DNA of 64,000 nucleotides from Candidatus Hydrogenedentes bacterium ADurb.Bin170 (GCA_002070275.1 MWCY01000002.1:75820-139819), one strand, 5' to 3'. Positions 15,954 through 25,280 are shown, numbered from the stretch's first letter. Notes: generated by a model from the sequence alone, not told the origin. A program made the numbers and translations.

Positions 15954-16640
15954 ATGTCGTTAGATTCCCCTATCCTGCGCCATCCCTCCTCAATCCAATT
16001 GATGGAGTATGCGGAATCATTGGTGGATAACGACGCTCCCGTCTGTGCGCTGATTGCATCACATGTGTCCCGCTGCCCGGAGTGTGCGGCGGAAGTTCGC
16101 GCCATCCGGCATACCCTCAAAGTATCGACGCTCTCACAGATACCGGAAGCTGAAAACAGCCTTGTGCAGGCGATTCTTCTTCAGGCGCGCAAAGAGGCGG
16201 CGGCAGACAGCGCAAAAACAGAGCGAAACCGCTGGTTTCCTGTTTTGCGCGGTGCCGCCTGCTTTGCCGGAATCATTCTTCTGGGAATGCTTTCTTTTTC
16301 AGCGGCATTGCATGAAGGCTCCAAAGCCCCCTCCATCGCACTTCAAGCTGAAGCACGCCCCATCCCTGCTCCGGAAAATGGCTGGAACCCCGTCAGACCC
16401 TTCCACGGCTCGGTGGTGCAGGCGCTCGCCGCCTCCGTAGCGGGTTCCGGGGATGGATTATCCAGAAGCGCAGACGCAGGCTATCGGCGTATGGTAGATT
16501 TTCTTGATCAGGATCTGGATGCGGCGACAGCGGCGTTGCAGCGTAATCCGGGCTGCGTCCGGGCAACACAAATTCTCGATGCCGAGGCAAAAAAAAGACT
16601 GGAGGGACTGCGCACCCTCTTTATAGACCGCACCCTCTGA
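15954..16640 (+). CDS. membrane-bound zinc-finger anti-sigma factor
   Basis: A 228-residue protein. Residues 16-50 contain an H-x3-C-x2-C zinc-binding anti-sigma motif (HVSRCPEC) with preceding helices; this ZAS-type domain sequesters ECF sigma factors. A transmembrane helix follows (VLRGAACFAGIILLGMLSF, near residue 100), then a periplasmic region of about 115 residues with no recognised domain. A GGAG lies upstream of the ATG at 15954, and it is the second gene of the sigma operon. Signal-induced proteolysis of the periplasmic part or a redox change at the zinc site would release the sigma factor. Confidence 0.82.
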   Translation: MSLDSPILRHPSSIQLMEYAESLVDNDAPVCALIASHVSRCPECAAEVRAIRHTLKVSTLSQIPEAENSLVQAILLQARKEAAADSAKTERNRWFPVLRGAACFAGIILLGMLSFSAALHEGSKAPSIALQAEARPIPAPENGWNPVRPFHGSVVQALAASVAGSGDGLSRSADAGYRRMVDFLDQDLDAATAALQRNPGCVRATQILDAEAKKRLEGLRTLFIDRTL

Positions 16641-16679
16641 GAGGCACCTTCTTTTGAGCAGTAAAAAGGCAGCATAGTC

Positions 16680-18572
16680 ATGGGGCGAATACTTCTATCA
16701 CTGTTGCTTCCTGGACTGCTCCTGACCGCTTCTCCTTCCTCTGCGCAGCTGATTCAGCATTTACAGTCCGGCATTGAAGAAGTCGCCCGGGGGATGGACT
16801 ATGTGGGACGCCGCGCCGGAACGCTATTCAGCGGCACAGAAGGGAAAAACACAGCCAATGACACGCTGCCTTCCGTGCAGCGGGAGGTGGAGGAACACTA
16901 CCCTGCCACACCCGCTTCCACTCTTTTTCTCGCCAACGAATTCGGTGATATCCGCATTCGCTGCTGGGACGAACGCCTGATTCAGATTAAGGCGGTTATT
17001 CAGGTGAGTGCACCCACAGAAGATCTGGCGGAACAGGTCTCATCGCTGATCGAGCTGCGTGTTGAACAGGAAGGGGACTACTGGGAATGCCGCACCTCTC
17101 TCCCGGAACTGAGAAGCGGAGATGCCGTGGCGATGAGTGTTCATTACGAGGCCGCTATTCCCAAAGATGCCACGCTGACAATCAACAACTATTTCGGAGA
17201 TGTCTATGTGAATGACCTTGGGGGAGCGCTCACCGCCGAGATCCAGTACGGCGCCCTGCACTTGTCCCACATCCAGGGGCTGGTGCGCGCCCGCATTCAG
17301 GGGGAGTTTCCTGTTCGCGCCAATTATCTGAATCAGGGCGGCACCTTTATCATGACAGGAACGGACGCGGAATTTTCAAATTTTCAGGGTAATCTCGACA
17401 TTACACAATTTCGCGGTTCCGTGACAGTACGCCATCCGGGTCCCGAGTCTACGGTTAACCTGATCAGCGAAAACGGGCGGACAGAAATCCTGCTGCCTCC
17501 TGATGCGAATCCTGATTTGACTGCCACCGTCGCACACGGGCGCTTTGAATCCGAGCTGGATGTAACCCGGGTCGTGCGGGGAAAGCAGCTGCTGGCAAGG
17601 CACCTCAATGCCGAAGCAAAACAACGCTTCATGGTGAATGCCTCTTTCAGTGATGTACTTGTCGGGATTGAAGGCGGCATGTCTCAGACAGTTTCACGGA
17701 TGAGTGCTGATCAGAAAGCCTTTACCGACACCACCACCACTCTGATTCCTTTTGAGTCGGGAAATACGATGGTTATTGATGCCATGCCCGGCAACATTCA
17801 TATCGAAGGTGTGGACGAAGATCAGCTTTCCGTTGAAATGACCCGCGTTGCCTGGACACCCTCCGCCGCTGCCGCCATGGATGCGCTGGATGCGCTGGAA
17901 ATCAAGACTGTGAAAACCCCCGGCTTCATCCATCTTACGACACGTGCCACACAGGACATGACCGCCTTCTCGTGCCAGTCCTATCGCGCCGATCTGCGCA
18001 TCAAATGCCCGCGCACATTACCGGTGACCCTGAATGCGGAGAAGGGAGCAACCGTTCTGCAGGGTGTGGGCGCGGACTGTGTTGTGAATCAGGAATCAGG
18101 CGAAGTACAGTTTGAACATATGCGGGGCATGCTTACTGTATCAGGAAACACGACCTCAGTCACAGCCAAATCCTGTATCGGCCCCCTCATCATAAACGTT
18201 GCATCCGGCGATATCACAGCCAAAGAGATTTTTGACAGCATCTCAATTAATAACGGGGAAGGGCGTGTTCTTGTGGATACACCGGGGAAGGACACCGAGG
18301 TTCGGCAGCGCAAAGGTGACGTGCATTTTCTAAGTTTAGCGCCCCTTGCCGGCAAAATGGATATCTTTACTGAAGCCGGTGATATCAATGTCTTCATCGC
18401 TCCTGAGTCAAGCGCTTCCATTACAGTGAAAACACAGGGCGGACAGATACGAAGTGCCTTGCCCCTGACAGGCAGTATCAACCTGGAAAGCCAGGAATTT
18501 TTCGGACGCATTAACACGGGCGAGCACACTGTGCTTCTTGAAACGGTGCAGGGCAGTATCTATTTAAATTAA
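16680..18572 (+). CDS. secreted DUF4097-type beta-repeat protein
   Basis: A 630-residue protein with a signal peptide (about residues 1-23, ending SSAQ). The body is built of short beta-strand repeats, such as ANEFGDIRIRCWDERLIQIK, INNYFGDVYVNDLGGALTAE and VNQESGEVQFEHMRGMLTV, the pattern of DUF4097 adhesin-like right-handed beta-helix proteins. Two such blocks are joined at about residue 345. Proteins of this class are often encoded next to ECF sigma and anti-sigma genes, as here. Presumably extracytoplasmic; no catalytic residues recognised. The gene lies 39 bp after the anti-sigma factor, so probably the same transcript. Confidence 0.78.
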   Translation: MGRILLSLLLPGLLLTASPSSAQLIQHLQSGIEEVARGMDYVGRRAGTLFSGTEGKNTANDTLPSVQREVEEHYPATPASTLFLANEFGDIRIRCWDERLIQIKAVIQVSAPTEDLAEQVSSLIELRVEQEGDYWECRTSLPELRSGDAVAMSVHYEAAIPKDATLTINNYFGDVYVNDLGGALTAEIQYGALHLSHIQGLVRARIQGEFPVRANYLNQGGTFIMTGTDAEFSNFQGNLDITQFRGSVTVRHPGPESTVNLISENGRTEILLPPDANPDLTATVAHGRFESELDVTRVVRGKQLLARHLNAEAKQRFMVNASFSDVLVGIEGGMSQTVSRMSADQKAFTDTTTTLIPFESGNTMVIDAMPGNIHIEGVDEDQLSVEMTRVAWTPSAAAAMDALDALEIKTVKTPGFIHLTTRATQDMTAFSCQSYRADLRIKCPRTLPVTLNAEKGATVLQGVGADCVVNQESGEVQFEHMRGMLTVSGNTTSVTAKSCIGPLIINVASGDITAKEIFDSISINNGEGRVLVDTPGKDTEVRQRKGDVHFLSLAPLAGKMDIFTEAGDINVFIAPESSASITVKTQGGQIRSALPLTGSINLESQEFFGRINTGEHTVLLETVQGSIYLN

Positions 18573-18612
18573 CGGACTGTACCTCTGATTGAACGTGAAG
18601 GAGTCTGGGCTG

Positions 18613-19068
18613 ATGGCGGGCAGGCGAATAGCCATGCGGATGTTTCTCTTCGGATGCATGGGACTCGTTTTCGAGATCTTCTACATAGCACTGCATGATG
18701 CCGTGTTTGGCGGCAACTGGAATCTGCGAGGACACTCATCACTTTGGATGATACCGGTCTATGCGCTTCCCGGTCTTCTCACCGGCCCTGTATCTCATCG
18801 GCTGAAAAACCGGCATATCCCGCTGCCGTTCCGTGCTTTCATTTATATGCTGATGATTTTTGCCGTGGAATACGTAAGCGGTGTTTTATTCACAGCCGCA
18901 GGGCTGGATATCTGGAACTACAGCAACCTGCGCTGGAACCTTCACGGGCATATCGCCCTGTCCTACGTTCCGGTCTGGTATTTTCTGGCATTGTGGCTGG
19001 AATATCTTTATCGCCTAATTGATGGCTGTGCCTGTGTTCTGGTTAAATCTCATAAAACTACTCAGTGA
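18613..19068 (+). CDS. TMEM229/putative ABC-transporter type IV-like small membrane protein
   Basis: A 151-residue membrane protein. The start was moved to the ATG at 18613, preceded by AAGGAG at 18598-18603, because the frame further upstream begins only at a TTG. It has four to five helices. Characteristic blocks are WNLRGHSSLWMIPVYALPG and VEYVSGVLFTAAGLDIWNYS followed by LRWNLHGHIALSYVPVW, which match the TMEM229 / PF06541 (CmpB) membrane family found in bacteria and animals. Function of the family is not established. It is the last gene of the sigma-factor operon, 40 bp after the beta-repeat protein. Confidence 0.75.
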   Translation: MAGRRIAMRMFLFGCMGLVFEIFYIALHDAVFGGNWNLRGHSSLWMIPVYALPGLLTGPVSHRLKNRHIPLPFRAFIYMLMIFAVEYVSGVLFTAAGLDIWNYSNLRWNLHGHIALSYVPVWYFLALWLEYLYRLIDGCACVLVKSHKTTQ

Positions 19069-19091
19069 TCAGATCTTTACAAAATAAATAA

Positions 19092-19121
19092 TTGTGCAAA
19101 AGCCGTGGTTTGTAGTATTAT
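19092..19121 (+). promoter_or_regulatory. candidate sigma-70-type promoter for the 19162 operon
   Basis: TTGTGC at 19092-19097 and TATTAT at 19116-19121 are separated by 18 bases, within the range of housekeeping promoters. Transcription would start near 19128, about 34 bases before the ATG at 19162, which has GGGAG upstream. The -35 box deviates from TTGACA at two positions. Confidence 0.4.
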
Positions 19122-19161
19122 ATTGATCAGGATAGTAACGGAACTGTAGCGGGAGCCTGAC

Positions 19162-19809
19162 ATGGAAGACATGCACTTGTTACTGGATAAGCTGGGCGAC
19201 AAAGAAGCCGCCTGGGTAGAACGCCGTGACGCAGCTGAATCAATCGGCAAAGAACTTCAGCAGATTCTGGGCCGCCTTACGAATCATCTCCACGACGAAG
19301 ACATGGACGTCAAGATGGCGGTAGAGCGCAGTCTGGATCCTGTGCATCTGCTGCTGCGCACTCGAGACAAGGGTAACAATGAATTCAGTTTGAGGGATCT
19401 TGCCTTTTTCTGTGAGAAGACAGGTGTGCGCTCTGTCAAACCATACAAGGCAGGTTTCGTTATTCGGGTACGCCTTCCTCATGGCAATCAGCAGAGTGTA
19501 TACCTCCTGCCACATCAGCTGCGGGACGGACGCCAGACCGTTCGGGTTCTTGCCATCTGCTGTGAAGCAAACAGCCATACTGTTCGGAAGGCTCTTCGCA
19601 CCAATTCCAAACTGGCGCACAGCGCCTTTTCCATGACCCGTTCTAAAAACAGTGTCTACATTTCCCTTCTCAGCAACGTTTTCCGTCAGGAAGCAACACC
19701 GGACAGGATTAAAAGAGCCGTGAAAGAGGTTGCTTATTATGCGGACTGGATGGCGCATCTCAATGCACCGTCTGAAAAAGATGAAGAAAGCGAATTCGAT
19801 CAGGACTAA
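19162..19809 (+). CDS. conserved-looking protein with YbjN-like C-terminal half, unknown function
   Basis: A 215-residue cytoplasmic protein without signal peptide or membrane helix. The N-terminal 60 residues are helical and charged (RDAAESIGKELQQILGRL), resembling a short HEAT-like segment. Residues 70-200 form an alpha/beta pattern; KLAHSAFSMTRSKNSVYISLLSN followed by DRIKRAVKEVAYYADWM resembles the last part of YbjN/type III chaperone-like folds, a comparison by pattern only. It ends with an acidic tail (EKDEESEFDQD). It is the first gene of a three-gene plus-strand operon with the pentapeptide-repeat and metallohydrolase genes. Confidence 0.6.
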   Translation: MEDMHLLLDKLGDKEAAWVERRDAAESIGKELQQILGRLTNHLHDEDMDVKMAVERSLDPVHLLLRTRDKGNNEFSLRDLAFFCEKTGVRSVKPYKAGFVIRVRLPHGNQQSVYLLPHQLRDGRQTVRVLAICCEANSHTVRKALRTNSKLAHSAFSMTRSKNSVYISLLSNVFRQEATPDRIKRAVKEVAYYADWMAHLNAPSEKDEESEFDQD

Positions 19810-19832
19810 CGGTTCCTGCTGAAAGAAGGTAA

Positions 19833-20351
19833 ATGATGAAGCCCCACGAAACCCCTGATGTGGTGGCAGGTGTTGGTGCATGCTGCGCTGGTGAAAGCAT
19901 CGGACCGGAAGATGCCTGGTCTTTGGATTTTCACGAAAAAGATCTTTCCGGGCAGTGCTTTTCCGATGCCTCTCTCGTAGGCGCCAATTTTCGCGGTGCA
20001 CTTCTGCGCGGCACCCGTTTTGACGGCGCAGATCTCAGCAATGCTGATTTTACCGGCGCGGATCTTGAACTGGCTGTACTGGGCGGCGCCATACTCCGAA
20101 ACGCTTCTTTTCACTCCGCCAATCTCGAGCGCGCCAACCTGGTCGGGGTAGATGCGGCAGGGGCTGATTTTTCCGGCGCACGCATGTATTTTTCAAGACC
20201 AGGAAACGGCAACTTCACCGGCGCCTCCTTTCAGGGCGCACAACTTGACCGTGCCATTTTCAGAAGGGCGACACTTGTAAATTGTGATCTTAGAGGTGCC
20301 ACCGGTGTGCCTAATTTTGAAAATGCACGGCTTGACGGTGTCATAAAATGA
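19833..20351 (+). CDS. pentapeptide-repeat protein
   Basis: A 172-residue protein. After a lead of about 25 residues, about 20 A(D/N)(L/F)xx pentapeptides run to the end, for example GADLSNADFTGADLELA and SANLERANLVGVDAAGADFS. They would fold as a right-handed quadrilateral beta-helix. Members range from gyrase-protecting proteins to inert scaffolds; nothing here selects among them. An ATG at 19833 and one at 19836 are both possible. Its stop overlaps the next start as ATGA (20348-20351). Confidence 0.85.
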   Translation: MMKPHETPDVVAGVGACCAGESIGPEDAWSLDFHEKDLSGQCFSDASLVGANFRGALLRGTRFDGADLSNADFTGADLELAVLGGAILRNASFHSANLERANLVGVDAAGADFSGARMYFSRPGNGNFTGASFQGAQLDRAIFRRATLVNCDLRGATGVPNFENARLDGVIK

Positions 20352-20908
20352 TTTTTGCCCACTTCCGTACAGAGATTAACGAGTCCAACCAGTTCGTCAT
20401 CGCCTGCAGTCAGGAAAAACAGGCGCTGCTCATTGACGCACCTGTTCTGGACAAACGGATTCCCGCCTTTTTTGAAGCACACGGTCTCTCGCTCGCCGGT
20501 ATTTTTATCACCCACACCCATTATGATCATGTTGAGGGACTGGCAGACATCCTCCAGTGGAGGCAGGCCCCGGTTTATGCAGGAAAAAGCAGCATAGCCG
20601 GAATACTGGCTGAAAAGAAAAAGCAGGATGACCCTCTTGATCTGGGCTGCTTAAAAGGCAGATTCATCGCATTGCCGGGGCACACTGCCTGCTCCCTCGG
20701 ACTTGTTATTGGAGAGCGGGTTTTTACCGGTGATGCTCTTTTCGCCGGAAGCATCGGCGGCACCCCGGATGACATTACAAAGCAGCAGGAGATTCAGGCA
20801 GTTCAGCAGCAGATATTTACGCTGCCTCATCACTACCAGGTGCATACGGGACACGGTCCCTCCTCCACCGTATGGATTGAGAAAACCTTCAATCCCTTCT
20901 TTGTGTAG
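20348..20908 (+). CDS. metallo-beta-lactamase-fold hydrolase (glyoxalase II-like)
   Basis: A 186-residue protein with the MBL-fold metal motif THTHYDH (HxHxDH), a following His in LPGHTACS, an Asp in VFTGDALFAGS, and a C-terminal His in VHTGHGP. The motif set fits glyoxalase II/YcbL-type hydrolases that act on thioesters or related esters, and the short length lacks the glyoxalase II C-terminal domain. It is coupled by a 4-base overlap to the pentapeptide gene. It ends convergently, two bases from the metF stop (20911). Confidence 0.88.
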   Translation: MIFAHFRTEINESNQFVIACSQEKQALLIDAPVLDKRIPAFFEAHGLSLAGIFITHTHYDHVEGLADILQWRQAPVYAGKSSIAGILAEKKKQDDPLDLGCLKGRFIALPGHTACSLGLVIGERVFTGDALFAGSIGGTPDDITKQQEIQAVQQQIFTLPHHYQVHTGHGPSSTVWIEKTFNPFFV

Positions 20909-20910
20909 CA

Positions 20911-21798
20911 TCAGTCGACAGGGGTAAAAAGTGCCAGCGCTCTGCAAATCTGCACAGTAGCCCGCGACTTGTTGAGCACATAGAAGTGAATCCCCGGCGC
21001 ACCCTGCTTGATCAGCTCTTCCGCCTGCCGTGCCGCATAGTACACGCCCACGGCATACTGCCCCTCATGGTCATCTTCATAAACCTCAAGCCGTTTCACC
21101 AGTTTGGATGTCAAATGCGCACCGCACATGTTGACAATGCGCCGGGTCTGAGTAAGATTGGTGACGGGCAGCACCCCGGGGATAATAGGCACCGTAATGC
21201 CTGCATCACTGCAGCGGTCTCTGAACCGAAAATAATCCGCATTATCAAAAAAGATCTGGGTCACAATGAAATCAGCGCCGGCATCAACCTTCCGCTTCAA
21301 ATTTTCTATATCGGCGGCGGTAGATGGCGCCTCGGGATGCGTTTCCGGGTATCCGGCAACACTGATCCCGAAAGCAGGAAACTCCGATCGGATGAGAGAA
21401 ACAAGTTCATTCGCATATCGGAGCCCGTCGGCAGGAGGCGTATATTCCGGATCCTCCTGGGGAAGATCGCCCCGGAGCGCAACAATATGGGTAATGCCGA
21501 TCTCCTGAGCCTGGCGTAAAAAAGCCCGCAGTTCGTCAACGCTGCTTCCTACACAGGTCAAATGCGATGCCAGAGGAATCTGCGGGTAGGTATCGTGAAT
21601 TTCTCTCAGGACACCAAGCGTCCGCTCCCGGGAACTGCCCCCTGCCCCGTAGGTGCAGGTAAAATATGCCGGCTTGCACGCCGCCAGTTCTTTCAGATGC
21701 AGAAAAAGATTTTCCAGACCTTCCTGTGTTTTCGGGGGAAAAAGTTCAAAGGAGATCACGGGCTGCCCCGTATCATAAAACGTTCTGAACTTTGTCAT
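20911..21798 (-). CDS. metF: 5,10-methylenetetrahydrofolate reductase
   Basis: A 295-residue FAD-dependent TIM-barrel enzyme reducing methylene-THF to methyl-THF for methionine synthesis. Signatures are SFELFPPKTQEG, FTCTYGAGGSSRERT, HLTCVG, ALRGDLPQ, DFIVTQIFFDN and IIPGVLPVT. The start at 21798 has AGGAG upstream; the open frame reads further but the extension has no ribosome site. Length typical. It follows the menD start by 53 bp in the same direction, so it may be on the men transcript, although no functional link is known. Confidence 0.95.
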   Translation of the reverse strand: MTKFRTFYDTGQPVISFELFPPKTQEGLENLFLHLKELAACKPAYFTCTYGAGGSSRERTLGVLREIHDTYPQIPLASHLTCVGSSVDELRAFLRQAQEIGITHIVALRGDLPQEDPEYTPPADGLRYANELVSLIRSEFPAFGISVAGYPETHPEAPSTAADIENLKRKVDAGADFIVTQIFFDNADYFRFRDRCSDAGITVPIIPGVLPVTNLTQTRRIVNMCGAHLTSKLVKRLEVYEDDHEGQYAVGVYYAARQAEELIKQGAPGIHFYVLNKSRATVQICRALALFTPVD

Positions 21799-21851
21799 GA
21801 AAGACTCCTGTTTACAAAACACAACATCATTGCGGAAAACATGCCTTGCTC

Positions 21852-23630
21852 TCAGCTTTCCGCTATTGTTTCACCCGGGGCGTACTCTTTTCGGATACCG
21901 TCAATCATACGGGAATACGCCTGCAGCGAAATTTCCTTGTCTACCTTGCATTCGATTATACATGACTCTCCGGCATCCTGCACAGCAGACCAGCATGTTT
22001 TAAATGCGCCCACAGTTTCGGGAGCATACCATGGCAGTCCGAACATGGCTGCAGCACCGCTGAATTCTCGCCGGTGAGGATGAACAAAACATGGTACGAG
22101 CACTTCGGGAAATGCAGCAATGGGAAGATGATGAAAAATGCCGCCACCTCCATTGTTCACGATCACAAGTATAACCGGGGTCGGCGAAGCCGCCACAAGT
22201 GCAAGTGAATTAAGATCATGGAGCGCAGTCATGTCACCAATACAGGCTACCGTCGGCCTTTCGCATCCGAAGGCGATCCCGGCGGCAGTGGCGATATTGC
22301 CGTCTATGCCGCTCACACCCCGATTGGCGTGAATGAGAAAAGCACAGCAGGGCTGATCCAGCATATCCATATAACGGATCGGCATGCTGTTACCGGAGAA
22401 AAAAGCGGTGCCTTCGGTGATCCGCTCATGCAGCAGAAGAAAAAGGGATAGCTCAGTAAGCGGTGCCGTGTCTGTCAAGTCATTCAGGATCTCCACGGCA
22501 CGAGAAAAGAGCCCTTCCGTCGGGAGTGTTTCTGCCTCAGCCCGAAGTCGGTCTATTTCAGGCATATTCAGCATGGAACGACATACAAAAGCGATGCTGC
22601 CCTGCAGATGACGGGTCACCAGGTGCGCAGGGTCTCTTCTGTCGGACCGGGGATGGACATGAACATAGAGTTCCGGGGGACTGGCCTGTAAAAACTCGTA
22701 GAGTGCTTTGGAAACGAAGGTGTCGCCCAAATGCAGGATTGCATCCGCCTGAAAAAAGTGCCCAAGGCATCCTGCCTTCGCCAGAAGATCATATCCTGAC
22801 AGAAAAGATAATCCCGTTTCATTTCTTCTGCAGTTTGAAAGGATGTCCGGCAGCACCCTCCAGCCGAGTCGCTTTGCAAGCCTGCATGCCATTTCCTGGT
22901 CTTCCTGCCTGTGCATCGCACCGAGCAAAAGAGCCTTATTCTTTTTGCCGGCAAAAGATTCCAGCACCGCCCTAATTTCCTCAGGATCAGGCTTTTTATC
23001 GCTATCGGCATGATCGCACCAGGGCACTGTACCGGCATGCCACTCTTTCAGTTCATCCAGATAATCTTCCTGCCCGGAAGCAGGAACAGAAACAGGGGCG
23101 AGTGGCTCCCGGAAGGGACAGTTAATGTGAACAGGACCGGGCGCTTGAGCGAAACAGTGCAACAACGCCTGATCAATACGACTCAGAAACAGCCCCGCAG
23201 GGATGCCCGCATCGGGACAGGGAAGAGAAAGAGATGCTCGAACATGGCTGCCGAAAAGCCCTGCCTGCTCCATGGTCTGATTTGCGCCGCATTGGTGCAT
23301 TTCAGGCGGACGATCGGCGCTCAGTATCACAAGCGGAAGCCCCGAAAGGTTCGCTTCGGCGACTGCAGGAAAACAATTGGCAACAGCTGTGCCTGATGTG
23401 CAGATCACTGCAGCAGGCACCCCCGCCCGGGCAGCACCCAAAGCAAAAAAGGCAGCACCTCTTTCGTCATAGTGAACCCGGGTTTTTACCGATGGATTAC
23501 GCCAGGCAGCCACTGCAAGAGGAGCGCTTCTCGACCCGGGGGCAATGACAAAGCACTTTATGCCCAGGCGCGTGACCTCCTCTATCAGAAGTGTCGCCCA
23601 AAGCATGTTCATGTTTCCGTTATGATTCAT
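21852..23630 (-). CDS. menD: 2-succinyl-5-enolpyruvyl-6-hydroxy-3-cyclohexene-1-carboxylate synthase
   Basis: A 592-residue ThDP- and Mg-dependent enzyme that condenses isochorismate with 2-oxoglutarate in menaquinone synthesis. N-terminal blocks GIKCFVIAPGSRSAPLAVAA, ICTSGTAVANCFPAVAEA and LSADRPPEMHQCGANQT are specific for MenD. The C-terminal ThDP-binding block runs from CIGDMTALHDLNSLA to VIVNNGGGGIFHHLP. The start overlaps the last 11 bases of menF, indicating tight coupling. MenF and MenD catalyse consecutive steps; menC, menB, menE and menA are not in the window. Confidence 0.96.
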   Translation of the reverse strand: MNHNGNMNMLWATLLIEEVTRLGIKCFVIAPGSRSAPLAVAAWRNPSVKTRVHYDERGAAFFALGAARAGVPAAVICTSGTAVANCFPAVAEANLSGLPLVILSADRPPEMHQCGANQTMEQAGLFGSHVRASLSLPCPDAGIPAGLFLSRIDQALLHCFAQAPGPVHINCPFREPLAPVSVPASGQEDYLDELKEWHAGTVPWCDHADSDKKPDPEEIRAVLESFAGKKNKALLLGAMHRQEDQEMACRLAKRLGWRVLPDILSNCRRNETGLSFLSGYDLLAKAGCLGHFFQADAILHLGDTFVSKALYEFLQASPPELYVHVHPRSDRRDPAHLVTRHLQGSIAFVCRSMLNMPEIDRLRAEAETLPTEGLFSRAVEILNDLTDTAPLTELSLFLLLHERITEGTAFFSGNSMPIRYMDMLDQPCCAFLIHANRGVSGIDGNIATAAGIAFGCERPTVACIGDMTALHDLNSLALVAASPTPVILVIVNNGGGGIFHHLPIAAFPEVLVPCFVHPHRREFSGAAAMFGLPWYAPETVGAFKTCWSAVQDAGESCIIECKVDKEISLQAYSRMIDGIRKEYAPGETIAES

Positions 23631-25008
23631 GCATGCGCCCTTCGATCACACCTGCGAACTGATGTATTTTTGCGTCCAGCTCCCTCCACTCCTCTTCCGC
23701 TACGGAGTCGGGAACAATGCCTGCACCGGCGTAAAGGCACAGACGGTTTCCCAAAACAGCAGCACTCCGGATCCCGACAAAAAAGTCAGCACTGTCCCGG
23801 GCAATCCAGCCTACGGGTGCGGCAAAAATACCCCGCTCAAAAGGCTCATGCTCACGCAGATACTGGAGCGCTTCTTTTTTAGGATAACCTCCTACGGCAG
23901 GCGTGGGATGCAGCTGCCGCAACAGAAAAGAATCAGAGACGCCCTGCTCCAGACGGACACGCACAGGCGTGTACAGATGCTGACAATGTGCCAGTTTTTT
24001 TATTGCCGGTTTCCCCGGATATTGGAGCTCAACAGCGAAATTATCCAGCGTTGTCAGCAGCGACTCTACAACAATGGCATGTTCCTGCTGCTCTTTTTTG
24101 CTGCAGACAAGTTCTTTTTCGAGCCGTGCGTCCTCTGCCGGATCCAGTCCTCTCGGGCGTGTTCCCGCCAAAGCCTCGGTCTGCATATGCACGCCTCTTC
24201 TGTGGTACAACCGTTCAGGGGATGCACCCAGAAAAGCACGGCAGGATGCCGGCTGAAAGCAAAACAATGTCGTATCAGGGGCTGTATCTGCCAAAAGGCA
24301 CATCAGGGCTATCGGATCGACGGCTGCAGATGCGTGAAAAGAACTTTCCCGTGCCAGCACCACTTTTGTCAATGGTCCGTCTTCAAATGCGTGCAGTGCG
24401 TCTTCGATCTGTTTTTTCCATCCGGAAAAATCCGGCAGATCACTGCGCCCGCTAAAAACAGGCAGCTCCGGAAGCACTGCCTGTTTTGCGCTGATCATTC
24501 TTTCTAAAAGGGCAATCAGTTTCCTGCGCCCTCCGTCATCCTTCACCGCAGCCGCAAACACCGCTTTTTCATTCTCACGGCAATATTCCAGAAGAGGAAT
24601 AACGAAGCGATGCGCCTGATAATCCCGCCAGAGCCCGTGGCGTGCAGGAGAGGAATGGAAACGAAAGCCGCCATAGTATCGGATCCCTTCGCTGCCGTTC
24701 TTGAGACGCTCCTGCATCAGCGCAAACACTTGCTCAATATCACGGCCGCCCTGCGCATCGAGAACGTCTGCTTCCCCAACACCTGCCATTTCAACCGTGC
24801 CGTTCCGGTCGCGCCAATAATAGCGGGGCACACCTGTCAGAGAACCGAGCCAGGTCAGAGCATCAAGATCAGGTGCTTCAATCTGCAGCCTCACTAAAGC
24901 TCCAGACGAAGAGAGGGGCGTTTCTTTGACTAGCGACAGAAAACGGCGCAAGCAGCTGCATGCGGTTTCCTGCTGTTTAAGTCGGTCAGTTTCCAATAAT
25001 TCAGACAT
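23620..25008 (-). CDS. menF: isochorismate synthase
   Basis: A 462-residue chorismate-binding enzyme. The C-terminal half carries the family signature: LAGTRPRGLDPAEDARLE, EQQEHAIVVESLLTTL, LHPTPAVGGYPK and FERGIFAAPVGWIARD; these bind chorismate and Mg2+. The N-terminal half is the usual variable sheet. Position directly before menD selects the menaquinone isozyme over a siderophore EntC. Anthranilate or aminodeoxychorismate synthase is unlikely because no glutamine amidotransferase partner is present and the motif PTPAVGG fits isochorismate synthases. Confidence 0.93.
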   Translation of the reverse strand: MSELLETDRLKQQETACSCLRRFLSLVKETPLSSSGALVRLQIEAPDLDALTWLGSLTGVPRYYWRDRNGTVEMAGVGEADVLDAQGGRDIEQVFALMQERLKNGSEGIRYYGGFRFHSSPARHGLWRDYQAHRFVIPLLEYCRENEKAVFAAAVKDDGGRRKLIALLERMISAKQAVLPELPVFSGRSDLPDFSGWKKQIEDALHAFEDGPLTKVVLARESSFHASAAVDPIALMCLLADTAPDTTLFCFQPASCRAFLGASPERLYHRRGVHMQTEALAGTRPRGLDPAEDARLEKELVCSKKEQQEHAIVVESLLTTLDNFAVELQYPGKPAIKKLAHCQHLYTPVRVRLEQGVSDSFLLRQLHPTPAVGGYPKKEALQYLREHEPFERGIFAAPVGWIARDSADFFVGIRSAAVLGNRLCLYAGAGIVPDSVAEEEWRELDAKIHQFAGVIEGRMHES

Positions 25009-25280
25009 AGATTCTCTGGTGTGTGTTAAAGAAAAGGAACGGCGGCATCGCTGAAATTGACGCAGCCTATAGGATAATCAAAAATGGCGGCGGTGCCCAA
25101 ATAATTTTTTGAAAGACTGTCTGCAGGCAGTTTTTTTCAGCGCTTGGAAACCTCGGCAGAGGATAAAGGCCGGTTCAGGTTGCAGTTGCGGGGATACATC
25201 GGTAAAATGACATTGCTTGTCTTCAGATTCTTTTTCGCAATTCCAATGGAACACCGTTTCCCCTTTTCACTGAAAGACGC

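Noticed and set aside
19833-20351. pentapeptide protein as a quinolone-resistance determinant
   Set aside because: Many pentapeptide proteins have other roles; no gyrase-specific feature is visible.
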